This document shows positions 44,515 through 54,975 of a stretch of DNA of 64,000 bases, piece after piece. Under the pieces are notes generated by a model. The model saw only the letters and a program-made list of their open reading frames with translations. It made no database searches and was not told the DNA's origin. The stretch is from NCBI RefSeq assembly GCF_000308615.1, contig NZ_BAGB01000040.1, positions 248,001 through 312,000 on the forward strand, given 5' to 3'. Made by a program: the position numbers and the translations under genes. Positions within the stretch are counted from its first letter, which is position 1. The number at the start of each line of letters is the position of its first letter. This DNA comes from Nocardia jiangxiensis NBRC 101359. Lineage in GTDB: Bacteria > Actinomycetota > Actinomycetes > Mycobacteriales > Mycobacteriaceae.

Positions 44515-44541
44515 TTCTCAAGTGCACGTGACATTCTCAAG
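44515..44541. promoter_or_regulatory. Direct repeats in HxlR/dehalogenase divergent promoter
   Basis: TTCTCAAG occurs at 44515-44522 and again at 44534-44541, a 19-bp period (nearly two helical turns). They lie 20 bp from the HxlR start and 35 bp from the start at 44576. HxlR dimers often bind such paired sites close to their own gene. Binding is inferred. Confidence 0.45.
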
Positions 44542-44575
44542 CTTACCGTAGGATCGAGCCGAAAGGGGGCACACC

Positions 44576-45484
44576 ATGGCCGGTACCACCGAAAGCGCGC
44601 GGCCCACCTGGGTCGACGACGATCTGTTTCCGTTCGAGAGCCGCTTCCTCGAAATCGACGGGCACACCGTGCATTACGTCGACGAGGGTTCGGGACCCAC
44701 GCTGCTACTGCTGCACGGAAACCCGACCTGGTCGTTCCTCTGGCGCGACGTCATCCGCGCGCTGCGCGACGATTTCCGGTGTATCGCCCTGGACTACCCG
44801 GGCTTCGGACTGTCCACGCCGAGGCCCGGCTACCGCTACCTGCCCGAGCAGCACGCCGACGTGGTCACCGCGTTCGTCGATGCACTCGGCCTCGAGGGGA
44901 TCACCCTCGTCGGGCAGGACTGGGGCGGTCCGATCGGCCTGGCCGCGGCGCAACGGCGGCCAGGCGCCTTCGATCGGCTCGTGCTCGCCAACACCTGGGC
45001 CTGGCCGGTCAACGGCGTCCTGCACTTCGAAGGCTTCTCTCGCATCCTCGGCGGACCCCCGATCCGCTTCCTCGTCCGGCAACTCAACCTCGTGGTCAAC
45101 GCGTTCATCCCGACAGGCCACCGCAGGCGCAGGCCGACCACGGCCGAGATGACCCACTACCGCCGGGCGCTGGACACGCCCGAGCGGCGCCAGGCCTCCG
45201 CCGTACTCCCCAGCCGGATCCTCGCCAGCCGCGCCTTCTTCACCGAGATCGAGGCCGGTCTCGCCGACATCGCCCACCTGCCGACACTGATCGTCTGGGG
45301 TGACGCCGACATCGCCTTCCGCCCCCAGGAACGCGAACGCCTGGAAGCCACCTTCCCCGACCACAAGACCGTCATCGTCGAAGGCGCCGGCACCTACGTG
45401 GAGTCCGATGCGCCCGAGGAATTCGTCGCCGCGATCCGCGACTGGACAGCAACGCACCACGACGACACAAGTCGCGCGGGCTAG
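44576..45484 (+). CDS. Haloalkane-dehalogenase-like alpha/beta hydrolase lacking the catalytic His
   Basis: A 302-residue alpha/beta hydrolase closest to haloalkane dehalogenases. HGNPTWSFLWR (47-57) supplies the oxyanion/halide Asn, GQDWGGPIG (113-121) the nucleophile Asp115, NTWAWP (139-144) a family motif, and WGDADIAF (241-248) an acidic region. The catalytic His, normally in a GH-Y/F-QEDAPEE segment, is replaced: the sequence reads GAGTYVESDAPEEF with Thr273. Without the base the alkyl-enzyme ester should not be hydrolysed. The rest of the frame is intact, so this may be a trapped-intermediate or binding protein, or an early loss of function. Confidence 0.85.
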   Translation: MAGTTESARPTWVDDDLFPFESRFLEIDGHTVHYVDEGSGPTLLLLHGNPTWSFLWRDVIRALRDDFRCIALDYPGFGLSTPRPGYRYLPEQHADVVTAFVDALGLEGITLVGQDWGGPIGLAAAQRRPGAFDRLVLANTWAWPVNGVLHFEGFSRILGGPPIRFLVRQLNLVVNAFIPTGHRRRRPTTAEMTHYRRALDTPERRQASAVLPSRILASRAFFTEIEAGLADIAHLPTLIVWGDADIAFRPQERERLEATFPDHKTVIVEGAGTYVESDAPEEFVAAIRDWTATHHDDTSRAG

Positions 45485-46213
45485 CGGGACCGATAGACCG
45501 CCTTCACCTATCCTCTCATGTCCCGCTGACACCAGTCTTCTTCTGTACCAACATCTTCAGATCAGCGACGATGCCGACCCCCACTGGGAAGTGGCGCGGC
45601 AGATACCGCTGTGAAGTCACACGGACAACGTGGCAGAACACGAGTCGACGCTCAGCACCAACAGCTCGAGACCGTCACACAACAAGCGATCATCCGATAT
45701 CCGGCGATGGCCGCCCGGGGCTGCCCGACAAAGCAGACAAGACAGCCCGATGCTCCCCAGCCACTCCCATCGGACGATTCTGCGGCAGCCCTATGTCTGT
45801 CCTTGTTTTTTGGGGTTGTATAGACATCGTGGATATTTAATTAGTTAATGCGCATATGTCGATACTGATATTTAGCAGACGCATAGGGCCTGCGTGATGC
45901 CGTCAACCGGTCCCAGTTGCGCGGGCCCATCTGCTCGTGTTCTCGGTCCAGGGCGTGTCGCCCCCACTGCCCCGCATGCATCCTCGAACCGCCACATGAG
46001 CAGCCTGTACGGTCTGACGGCTTTCGGACACCGCTCCCCCGGTCAGCGTCCTCGGAGCCGAGTCCAGGACCTCAGACCGTCTCGTAGCGAGCCCCGCAGC
46101 CATCTCAAAGGTCGTTGCACAGAGTGCTGACGATACGAGGTTCCCGGCATTGCCTGCGTGTCCGCACTTGATGCAAGAGCGCAGCTCACGCAGCCTTGCT
46201 GCCGAACCGAGAA
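45485..46213. other. 729-bp region without recognisable gene
   Basis: No convincing coding region was found on either strand; short open frames here have no recognisable domain. A strip at about 45790-45890 (TTTTTTGGGG, TAATTAGTTAATGCG) is clearly more AT-rich than the surroundings and could be promoter DNA or foreign sequence. The area adjoins the two oxidoreductase fragments at 46214-46802, so it may be the scar of deleted or rearranged genes. Confidence 0.5.
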
Positions 46214-46603
46214 CTACACGGTGGTGATGAACCCACCATCGATCCTCATGTCGGCGCCGGTGATGTTCGCCGCCCGATCCGAGGCGAGGAACAACACCAG
46301 ATCCGCGACCTCGTCGAGGGTGGTGAATCGTCCGGTCGGCGCTGCGGCCACTGCCTGGTCTGCCACCTCCTGGGCGCTGGTGCCACTTGCCTGTGCGACG
46401 GTCTCGGCGACTCCCCCGCTGCCGAGCCACAGATCCGTCCGCACCGGACCCGGACGGATCGAATTCGCCCGAATCCCCTGGCGGCCGAACTCTTTCGACA
46501 GCGCCTTGGTGAGGTTCGTCAGCGCCGCCTCGACCGCGCAGTAGTCGACCACACCGGGGGCGGGGAAGAAGGCATTCACCCGGTCGGACATCGAGTTCGT
46601 CAC
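46214..46603 (-). pseudogene. SDR fragment (C-terminal half)
   Basis: A 129-residue open frame with only the C-terminal half of an SDR: VNAFFPAPGVVDYCAVEAAL, then LSKEFGRQGIRANSIRPGPV, FTTLDEVADLVLFLASDRA and GADMRIDGGFITTV. The Rossmann N-terminus, NNAG and the catalytic Ser are absent. The active-site YxxxK reads YCAVE, with Glu in place of Lys. Immediately upstream the DNA changes to an MDR fragment, so the gene was cut at about 46603. Non-functional as an SDR. Confidence 0.85.
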
Positions 46604-46802
46604 CGGTCAAGATCACCGCGGTGAGCGGATTGGCCAGCATCTGGGCCGCGGTGGAATCGCTCATTCCCGCGGGAACGGGCAGCACCCGCCGAGCCTCGGC
46701 AACGACATACTCCTGCCACGTGCCCGTCACTCCGATCGTGATGACACGTTGCCCGACGCTCAGACCAGCTGTGCCGCTACCGAGTTCGTCGATCACACCC
46801 AC
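46604..46802 (-). pseudogene. Medium-chain dehydrogenase (quinone-oxidoreductase-type) fragment
   Basis: About 66 residues on the minus strand, MGVIDELGSGTAGLSVGQRV, TGTWQEYVVAEARRVLPVPA and MLANPLTAVILTGD, match the GroES-like to nucleotide-binding junction of zinc-independent MDR enzymes. Both the N-terminal 50-60 residues and the cofactor domain are missing. It is joined directly to the SDR fragment in a different frame. Next to it on the right lies the end of a membrane protein. Confidence 0.75.
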
Positions 46803-46814
46803 GGATTCGTCGCT

Positions 46815-47489
46815 TCAGGCCAGCGGTTTCGTCACCGGCTGGTACACTCCGCCGATGGGGTGGTCGGGCTCTACAACCCCTGCGCTGTTGAAACAGAACC
46901 AATACCAGTCGCCGCTGAGGTGATGGGATTTGCCTGTCGCGGGCCGGTGGCCAGAAAGATTGGCAAAGCCACTTCCCATCGAGCAATAGGACCCCATAGG
47001 GCCAGTCCTGAAGTAGATGCCGTCGCTGAGGCGTTCCACACCGCGAATGCGATAAAGGCCGAGGCGGTCACCTTCGAACGTCCGTGGATCGATCCCGGCA
47101 CTCACCTGCTGTGCCGCATCGTCGAAGGCGTGCGACGAGAGGTGCCAGCGCACAGCCATTGGCAGATCTACGCTCCATAGAACGGCCGTGAGCGCGATTA
47201 TCAGTGCGGGAGCAACCAGGGGGCCGAGTTCAGGTACCCGAAGCCGCCGGGATCGGACTGCCAGGATCGGGTAGACGATGACCACGGTCCACACCACAAC
47301 CACCACGAATGTCCCCCCGAGGATCAGCAACGGCGACAACGACATCAGCTCGGCGCTGGCCGGCTTGCTCGCCGAGACGAGTATCCCGAGGCAGGCCACG
47401 ATGGTGCAGACGAGCAGAAGATACCTGCGAAGCCGTGACCGCAATCGTCGGTTCCCCGCCCGGCTTTTCTCGGTTTGGGCCGTGCTCAT
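46815..47489 (-). CDS. Hypothetical membrane protein
   Basis: A 224-residue protein without a recognised family. A basic N-terminus (GNRRLRSRLRRY) precedes three predicted membrane segments: LLLVCTIVACLGILVSA, LILGGTFVVVVVWTVVIVYP and LVAPALIIALTAVLWSV. The last 115 residues form a probable extracytoplasmic domain with two Cys (GSYCSMGSG, WYWFCFNSAG) that could pair. It stands alone; no function is proposed. Its end is 12 bp from the MDR fragment. Confidence 0.6.
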   Translation of the reverse strand: MSTAQTEKSRAGNRRLRSRLRRYLLLVCTIVACLGILVSASKPASAELMSLSPLLILGGTFVVVVVWTVVIVYPILAVRSRRLRVPELGPLVAPALIIALTAVLWSVDLPMAVRWHLSSHAFDDAAQQVSAGIDPRTFEGDRLGLYRIRGVERLSDGIYFRTGPMGSYCSMGSGFANLSGHRPATGKSHHLSGDWYWFCFNSAGVVEPDHPIGGVYQPVTKPLA

Positions 47490-47762
47490 GCCGGGAGCCT
47501 AGACTCCAGCCTGAGATCGTGGGTGTCGGCGTGTCGCCGCCGGTGAAAGGCTGGCACCGCGCCGTCGATGCCGAGCGAACCTCCCCTCGGCATCGACACA
47601 CACGCCTGTCGAATTTGTCTGTAATACAACCAAATTCGCCGTGGCCGTCGCGCACGGCCTCGCGGATGATCGGCGGCAGGCCAGCCCGAAACCCTTAGCG
47701 CGACTTTTCACGTCATTGGACCCCATGTGCCGGCTACCGGTCCGGCGGGACTGCCGGAGGTT

Positions 47763-48446
47763 TCACGCTTCTCGGTCTGCGAGCGCGGCAGTTGTCAGGG
47801 TGAGGTGCTGAATCAGTATGTCGGCGGCGGTGTCGGGATCCCGCGCCAGCGCCGCTTCCTCGAGTCGACGATGCTTCTCGATACCGTCGCGCTCGGGGTT
47901 ACGGTGCGACGACCAGCGGCGGGCCAGTTCGCTCGCGACCCACATACGGTCGAAGGTCTCCAACAACACCGGGTTGCCGCATCCCTGCAGCAGAGTTCGA
48001 TGGAACACCCGGTGGGCTTCGGCCCACTCCTCGCTGTAGTACTCGCCGTCTTGCGGGGTGTACACCGGCGTGCGCGCCAAGCGGTGATGGGCGGCTCGAA
48101 CCTCGCCCTCCCAGGTGACGTCGCCACGTTCGATCGACATGCGCAGCAGCACCGGCTCGATGGCCCGGCGGGCCTCACCGATCTGCTGCCAGCGGTGATC
48201 GGAGAATGCGGGGACCGCGAAGCCACGGTTGGTCAGCCGATCGGCCAGCCCCTCACCGACCAGACGCACCAGTGCCTCACGCACGACCGCGAGGCTCACG
48301 CCCTGCTGCCTGGACAGCTCCTGCGGCTTGAGCGCATCGCCGGGCGCGTACTCACCGCGCATGATCGCTGCGCGCAACTGTGCGTAGACCTGCTCGGAAA
48401 GCATCTGCTTCTCCGGCGCGGTCGGGGCATCGACTGTTCGGGCCAT
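47763..48446 (-). CDS. GntR-family regulator (FadR/FCD subfamily)
   Basis: A 227-residue transcription factor. N-terminal winged helix LSEQVYAQLRAAIMRGEYAP and LKPQELSRQQGVSLAVVREA (about residues 16-75). The C-terminal all-helical FCD domain has AHRVFHRTLLQGCGNPVLLE and IEKHRRLEEAALARD, with His residues at the usual metal/ligand positions. It is divergent from the PEBP gene, with a palindrome immediately upstream. It probably represses itself and the 48536-49887 pair in response to a small carboxylate. The 273-bp region 47490-47762 downstream of it shows nothing recognisable. Confidence 0.9.
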   Translation of the reverse strand: MARTVDAPTAPEKQMLSEQVYAQLRAAIMRGEYAPGDALKPQELSRQQGVSLAVVREALVRLVGEGLADRLTNRGFAVPAFSDHRWQQIGEARRAIEPVLLRMSIERGDVTWEGEVRAAHHRLARTPVYTPQDGEYYSEEWAEAHRVFHRTLLQGCGNPVLLETFDRMWVASELARRWSSHRNPERDGIEKHRRLEEAALARDPDTAADILIQHLTLTTAALADREA

Positions 48447-48470
48447 GAGCCGATCATAGACGATTACACA

Positions 48471-48484
48471 AATAATCGATCATT
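48471..48484. promoter_or_regulatory. Putative GntR operator
   Basis: AATAATCGATCATT is palindromic apart from one base pair beside the central six (AATNATCGATNATT). It lies 25 bp upstream of the GntR start and 52 bp upstream of the PEBP gene in an AT-rich strip. Position and symmetry fit a FadR-type operator controlling both directions. Confidence 0.5.
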
Positions 48485-48535
48485 AATGCTATCGTCGATC
48501 TTGCATGTCCGGCACGACTCGAAAGGCGCGACACG

Positions 48536-49051
48536 ATGAGCGCAAACAACCCCTTCGCCCGGCTCCCCGAGGCGGCCTCGTTCACGGTCACCAGCACCAC
48601 GGTGCGCGACGGCGATACCTGGCAGCCCGCGCAGTGGTCCTCCGGCGCTCCGGGCGGCAAAGACCTTTCCCCGCAACTGAGTTGGAGCGGCGCGCCGACG
48701 GGCACCAAGAGCTACGCAGTGACCGTGTACGACCCTGACGCCCCCACCGGGTCCGGCTTCTGGCATTGGGCTATCGCCAATATCCCGGCCACGACGACGA
48801 GCCTGCCCGAAGGCGCCGACTTGCCGGCGGGCGCCTTCCAATTGCCGAACGATGCGCGCCTGCCGCGATACATCGGCGCGGCACCGCCCGCGGGCCACGG
48901 TGAGCACCGGTATTTCGTGACCGTGCACGCCCTGGACGCGGACGACATCGGCGTCGCCGCCGACGCCACACCGGCCCTGCTCGGGTTCACCATCGCCGGT
49001 CACATCCTGGGTCGCGCGACGCTCGTCGCCACGGTGGAGACGGTGCAGTGA
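48536..49051 (+). CDS. YbhB/YbcL-type PEBP (Raf kinase inhibitor-like) protein
   Basis: A 171-residue phosphatidylethanolamine-binding-protein family member, complete for the bacterial YbhB/YbcL type. Conserved pocket residues are in SPQLSWSGAPTGTKSYAVTV, YDPDAPTGSGFWHW (DPDAP anion site) and GHGEHRYFVTVHALD. No signal peptide, so cytoplasmic. The role of bacterial PEBPs is not settled. It overlaps the SDR downstream by 4 bp and lies divergently from GntR, so the two are probably under that regulator. Confidence 0.92.
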   Translation: MSANNPFARLPEAASFTVTSTTVRDGDTWQPAQWSSGAPGGKDLSPQLSWSGAPTGTKSYAVTVYDPDAPTGSGFWHWAIANIPATTTSLPEGADLPAGAFQLPNDARLPRYIGAAPPAGHGEHRYFVTVHALDADDIGVAADATPALLGFTIAGHILGRATLVATVETVQ

Positions 49052-49887
49052 ATCCCGATATCGATCACATGACCGATCGCACCGTGCTGGTCACGGGTGC
49101 GACGGACGGACTCGGCCGCGCGCTCGCGGTCCGGCTCGGCGCGGCGGGCGCCCGTCTGATCCTGCACGGCCGCAACCATGAGCGGGCCGCAACGGTCGCG
49201 ACCGAAGTCGTTGCCGCAGGTGGACCAACTCCGCAGATCATCCTGGCGGACCTGTCCCAACTCAGGGAGGTGGACCGGCTTGTAGACGAGATCATCGCCC
49301 GCACTTCGCATTTGGATGTCCTGGTGAACAATGCCGGGATCAGCGGCCGGGCGGACGGGAAACGCGAACTCACCGCCGACGGCATCGAATCAGTGTGGGC
49401 GGTCGACCATCTGGCCCCCTACCGACTGACGCGTCGGCTGCTACCGCTGCTGCGAGCCTCAGCTCCGGCGCGGGTGGTGAATGTCGCATCCGCCGGGCAG
49501 CAGGAGATCGACCTCGAGGATCCGACTCCCGAACGCGACTACAACGCGTTCGCCGCCTACTGCCGCGCCAAGCTGGCGATGATCATGGCAACCATCGAGT
49601 ACGCCGAGGAACTCGACGGCACCGGTGTCACCGTGAATGCCCTGCACCCGGCCACTCTGATGCCGACGACCATGGTGCGCGAAGCCGGTGTCACACCGAT
49701 CAGCACCATCGCCGAAGGCCTGAACGCGACCCTCCGGCTGATCTGTGATCCGAGCCTGGTTCGGACCACAGGCCGGTATTTCGACGGCACCCGAGAGTGC
49801 TCACCGCACCCGCAGGCCGATGATCGGCCGTCGCGCCGACGGCTACTCGAAATCAGCGACGCGGCAATCGGTTCGATTGTGACCTGA
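49048..49887 (+). CDS. Short-chain dehydrogenase/reductase
   Basis: An SDR of 279 residues from GTG 49048, overlapping the PEBP stop; ATG 49069 is an alternative. Rossmann motif TGATDGLGRALAVRLGAAGA, DVLVNNAGISGRADG, catalytic Ser in VVNVASAGQQEIDL and AAYCRAKLAMI (YxxxK). The long insert after the Ser strand and VTVNALHPATLMPTTMV resemble retinol-dehydrogenase/protochlorophyllide-reductase-like SDRs. The substrate is unknown. It converges on the multicopper oxidase, ending 20 bp from its stop. Confidence 0.9.
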   Translation: MNPDIDHMTDRTVLVTGATDGLGRALAVRLGAAGARLILHGRNHERAATVATEVVAAGGPTPQIILADLSQLREVDRLVDEIIARTSHLDVLVNNAGISGRADGKRELTADGIESVWAVDHLAPYRLTRRLLPLLRASAPARVVNVASAGQQEIDLEDPTPERDYNAFAAYCRAKLAMIMATIEYAEELDGTGVTVNALHPATLMPTTMVREAGVTPISTIAEGLNATLRLICDPSLVRTTGRYFDGTRECSPHPQADDRPSRRRLLEISDAAIGSIVT

Positions 49888-49907
49888 GCAGGTGGTGACG
49901 GGGTGCG

Positions 49908-51470
49908 TCACTGCACGTAGGACAGCACGGTCATCATGCCGGCTTCGCCGTGATAGGCGTTGTGGCAGTGCAACATCCACTGCCCGGGGTTGGTGGCGTC
50001 CAGGTCGACCTCGACCGTCTGCATGGGCAGCACGATGGAGGTGTCCTTGCGCGCGCCCATGCCGTTCGCGGTGACGACCTGGAAGGTGTGACCGTGCAGA
50101 TGCATCGGGTGGAACATCATGGTCTTGTTCACCAACCGCAGCCGGACTCGTTGTCCCTGAGTCACATTCAGCGCGGCGGGCTCGGGGTATGCCTTGCCGT
50201 TGATGGTCCAGATGTACCGGGACGAGTCGGACCCGAGAGTCACGCCGAGGGTGACATCGGGGGCGCGACGGGGTAGCCGCACCGCCTCGGCCGCAGTGAG
50301 CCGGGCCGCTGTCAATGGCGCCTGCGCCAACTCCGCGGGCCGCGAGTCGGCGGTCGGCGGGGCGCCACCTCCGGTGCGGATCACCGCGAAAGCCTGTCCC
50401 GTCTTGCCTTCCGCGGCGGCGACGAGAGGGAAGACACCGTCGCCGAGATCGATGATCGCGTCGTAGCGCTCCCCCATACCGATCAGGACGGCGGCGGTGG
50501 TCACCGGCTGGACGGGGTAGCCGTCGCTGTGGGTGACGCGCAGCGTATGGCCGCCGACCGCGACCCGGAACGCGGTGTCGGCGGCGGCGTTGATGATCCG
50601 CAGCCGCATTCGCTGCCCGGGTTTGCCTGTGAGAACGACCGGGTCCGCGGCGGTGCGTCCGTTGATCAGATAGTACGGATAGTCCTTGATGTCACCGGCA
50701 TCCGAGCCCAGCGGCGCATCCGGATTCGTCGGCATCGACCCCGAGCCCATGTTCATGCCGCCCATCGAGCCCATGTTCATCCCGGGCATGCCGCCCACAC
50801 CCGTCTCGCGTAGGTGCCGCAATTGCTCGTCGGGGTTGCGGCCGTTGACGCCGTCGAGCCAATCATCCAGCACGACAACGGCTTCCAGGTCGTAGTCGGC
50901 GCCGTCGGCGGGGTCCTCGACGATGAGCGGGGCGTACAGGCCACGGTCGAGCTGGACGCCGGCATGCGGATGGAAGAAATAGGTACCCGCATCGGGCACG
51001 GTGAACTCGTAGCCGAAGGCTCCGCCGGGCGCGATGGCGGGCTGGGTGAGATCGGGCATGCCATCCATGTCGTTGCGTAATGCGATGCCATGCCAGTGGA
51101 TCGATGTCGGGGCCGGTAAGGCGTTGGTGAGCTCGGCCCGCAGGACTTCGCCGCGTTTGATTCGTATCTCCCTGCCCGGCAGCTGGGAGTCGTAGACCCA
51201 GGTGGGCACCTGAACGCCACCGAGATCCACAGTGGCCGGGGCCGCGCGCAGGTTCACCTGCCGGACGAGGGCATCGGCGGCGCGACGAGAGTTTTCGGCT
51301 GTTCGGACGGCGTCGGAATCGGGCTGCACGAGGGGAGGTGAGCTCGACGAACCGGTCGAACACGAGGCGAGCACAGCAGCCGCCGCGGTACCGGCGCCGA
51401 AGGCCAGGAAGCCCCGTCGGGTCATCGGCGCGGCGGGTGGCGCACCGATGACCCGGGCCGTCCGAGGCAT
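49908..51470 (-). CDS. Multicopper oxidase (Tat-exported lipoprotein)
   Basis: A laccase-type copper oxidase of 520 residues. Tat motif TRRGFLAFG (17-25) and lipobox LASC (34-37) predict export and lipid anchoring. Copper ligands are HWHG (125-128), HPHAG (167-171), HPMHLHGHTF and HCHNAYHGEAGM near the C-terminus. A Met-rich loop at 228-246 (GMNMGSMGGMNMG) is typical of cuprous oxidases. It overlaps the DUF302 gene by ATGA and is the last gene of a unit read from the CsoR-type operator at 52503. Likely oxidises Cu(I) outside the membrane. Confidence 0.94.
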   Translation of the reverse strand: MPRTARVIGAPPAAPMTRRGFLAFGAGTAAAAVLASCSTGSSSSPPLVQPDSDAVRTAENSRRAADALVRQVNLRAAPATVDLGGVQVPTWVYDSQLPGREIRIKRGEVLRAELTNALPAPTSIHWHGIALRNDMDGMPDLTQPAIAPGGAFGYEFTVPDAGTYFFHPHAGVQLDRGLYAPLIVEDPADGADYDLEAVVVLDDWLDGVNGRNPDEQLRHLRETGVGGMPGMNMGSMGGMNMGSGSMPTNPDAPLGSDAGDIKDYPYYLINGRTAADPVVLTGKPGQRMRLRIINAAADTAFRVAVGGHTLRVTHSDGYPVQPVTTAAVLIGMGERYDAIIDLGDGVFPLVAAAEGKTGQAFAVIRTGGGAPPTADSRPAELAQAPLTAARLTAAEAVRLPRRAPDVTLGVTLGSDSSRYIWTINGKAYPEPAALNVTQGQRVRLRLVNKTMMFHPMHLHGHTFQVVTANGMGARKDTSIVLPMQTVEVDLDATNPGQWMLHCHNAYHGEAGMMTVLSYVQ

Positions 51471-51874
51471 CAGTGGTCGCCGAGGGCGTCGATGGCGGCG
51501 CGGAGCCTGGTCGCTGCCTCCGAGGCGATCGGTTCCAGGCCCGCTTCACCGGTGACCTGAACCATGACGTCGGGGTCCATGGCTTCGACGATGACCGTAC
51601 CGTCGTCGGAGCGGTCGCGACGAACGATCACGTTGCAGGGCAACAGCAATCCGATCTGGCGGTCGACCTCGACCGCGCGGTGGGCCAGTGGCGGGTTGCA
51701 GGCGCCGAGGATGCGGTAGTCCTCCATGTCCTGGCCGAGTTTGGCCTTCAGTGTCGCGGTCATATCGATTTCGGTCAGGACGCCGAAGCCCTGCTCGGCC
51801 AGTGCGGTACGAGTTCGTTCGACCGCGTCGTCGAACCGGTCGGTGCGTAGTGTGGTGGCGATGGCCAGTTTCAT
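51470..51874 (-). CDS. DUF302 domain protein
   Basis: A small cytoplasmic DUF302 protein of 134 residues from ATG 51874 (MKLAIATTLRTDRFDDAV). The core ALAEQGFGVLTEIDMTATLK, YRILGACNPPLAHRAVEVD and LLPCNVIVRRD is characteristic. The biochemical role is unknown; family members are often found with metal or sulfide resistance genes. An in-frame upstream start is not supported because GGAAGTG lies before 51874. Coupled to the multicopper oxidase. Confidence 0.9.
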   Translation of the reverse strand: MKLAIATTLRTDRFDDAVERTRTALAEQGFGVLTEIDMTATLKAKLGQDMEDYRILGACNPPLAHRAVEVDRQIGLLLPCNVIVRRDRSDDGTVIVEAMDPDVMVQVTGEAGLEPIASEAATRLRAAIDALGDH

Positions 51875-51915
51875 GATTACCGGCACTTCCTTTCGGTAGT
51901 GGATATGACGAGCGG

Positions 51916-52158
51916 TCAGGTTCCGGACACGTTGCAGGGTGCGGCGGCGGGCAGCCCGAGTCGGCGTAGCAGCAGGGTCGCCGGGCACCAGCCCGCGGTG
52001 CCGTACAGCAGCAGGTTAGCGCCCACGAACCCGGTGAAGACCAGCCACCAACTCGACCACGCCGCCGCCAGTATCACGCTGATCAGGACGAAGGCGCCTG
52101 CCAGCAGAGGAACGACACGGGCAATGGACCAGCCGTGGTGCCGAGGTAGGTTCGCCAT
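51916..52158 (-). CDS. DUF2892 (YgaP-like) membrane protein
   Basis: An 80-residue inner-membrane protein with two hydrophobic segments, IARVVPLLAGAFVLISVILA and WWLVFTGFVGANLLLYGTAG, followed by WCPATLLLRRLGL. This matches the DUF2892 membrane domain, which in YgaP-type proteins is fused to a rhodanese (persulfide) domain. Here the domain stands alone between csoR and DUF302 genes. Cys residues near the C-terminus could bind metal or sulfane sulfur. Confidence 0.85.
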   Translation of the reverse strand: MANLPRHHGWSIARVVPLLAGAFVLISVILAAAWSSWWLVFTGFVGANLLLYGTAGWCPATLLLRRLGLPAAAPCNVSGT

Positions 52159-52194
52159 GAGTTGACCTCCATAATCGGTTGCGCGCCTGCGGGT

Positions 52195-54689
<2,495 letters not shown>

Positions 54690-54704
54690 CAGCTCTCCAT
54701 TCAT

Positions 54705-54720
54705 ATACCCCCTGGGGTAT
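54705..54720. promoter_or_regulatory. CsoR-type operator 2
   Basis: ATACCCCCTGGGGTAT, the mirror form of operator 1, ends 15 bp upstream of the preferred MMPL start. Repressor bound here would block the promoter. Confidence 0.75.
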
Positions 54721-54738
54721 TATCCAATGCAGCCGACC

Positions 54739-54754
54739 ATACCCCTGGGGGTAT
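54739..54754. promoter_or_regulatory. CsoR-type operator 3
   Basis: ATACCCCTGGGGGTAT, identical to operator 1, lies 18 bp from operator 2. It faces the plus-strand small frame at 54772 and the DUF2231 gene at 54972, so a divergent regulated promoter is likely. Confidence 0.72.
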
Positions 54755-54771
54755 CTCCGAGTAAAGGCGGT

Positions 54772-54975
54772 ATGAGTCACAGACCGAATCCGACGCAGTC
54801 TCCCTCGGCAGCTGCCGCCGTACCGGGTGCGGCACCGGCCGATCCCGAGGGATCCGCATTCCGCATGCGCATTTGCGCTGATGGAGTGCGGCGCCCTCGC
54901 TATGCTCGACCTCGCAGCGCAGGATCGATCATGAGCCGTTCCGCACTCGTTCGAACTGGTCGAGGAGTCCGATGA
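54772..54975 (+). CDS. Possible small protein upstream of DUF2231 gene
   Basis: A 67-residue frame (MSHRPNPTQSPSAAAAVPGA, later MRICADGVRRPRYARP) without known domain, rich in Ala, Pro and Arg. Its start is 17 bp after CsoR-type operator 3, with GGCGG upstream, and its stop overlaps the ATG of the DUF2231 gene (ATGA), as in coupled genes. Composition is not distinctive in a GC-rich genome, so it could be a leader sequence rather than a gene. Confidence 0.3.
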   Translation: MSHRPNPTQSPSAAAAVPGAAPADPEGSAFRMRICADGVRRPRYARPRSAGSIMSRSALVRTGRGVR

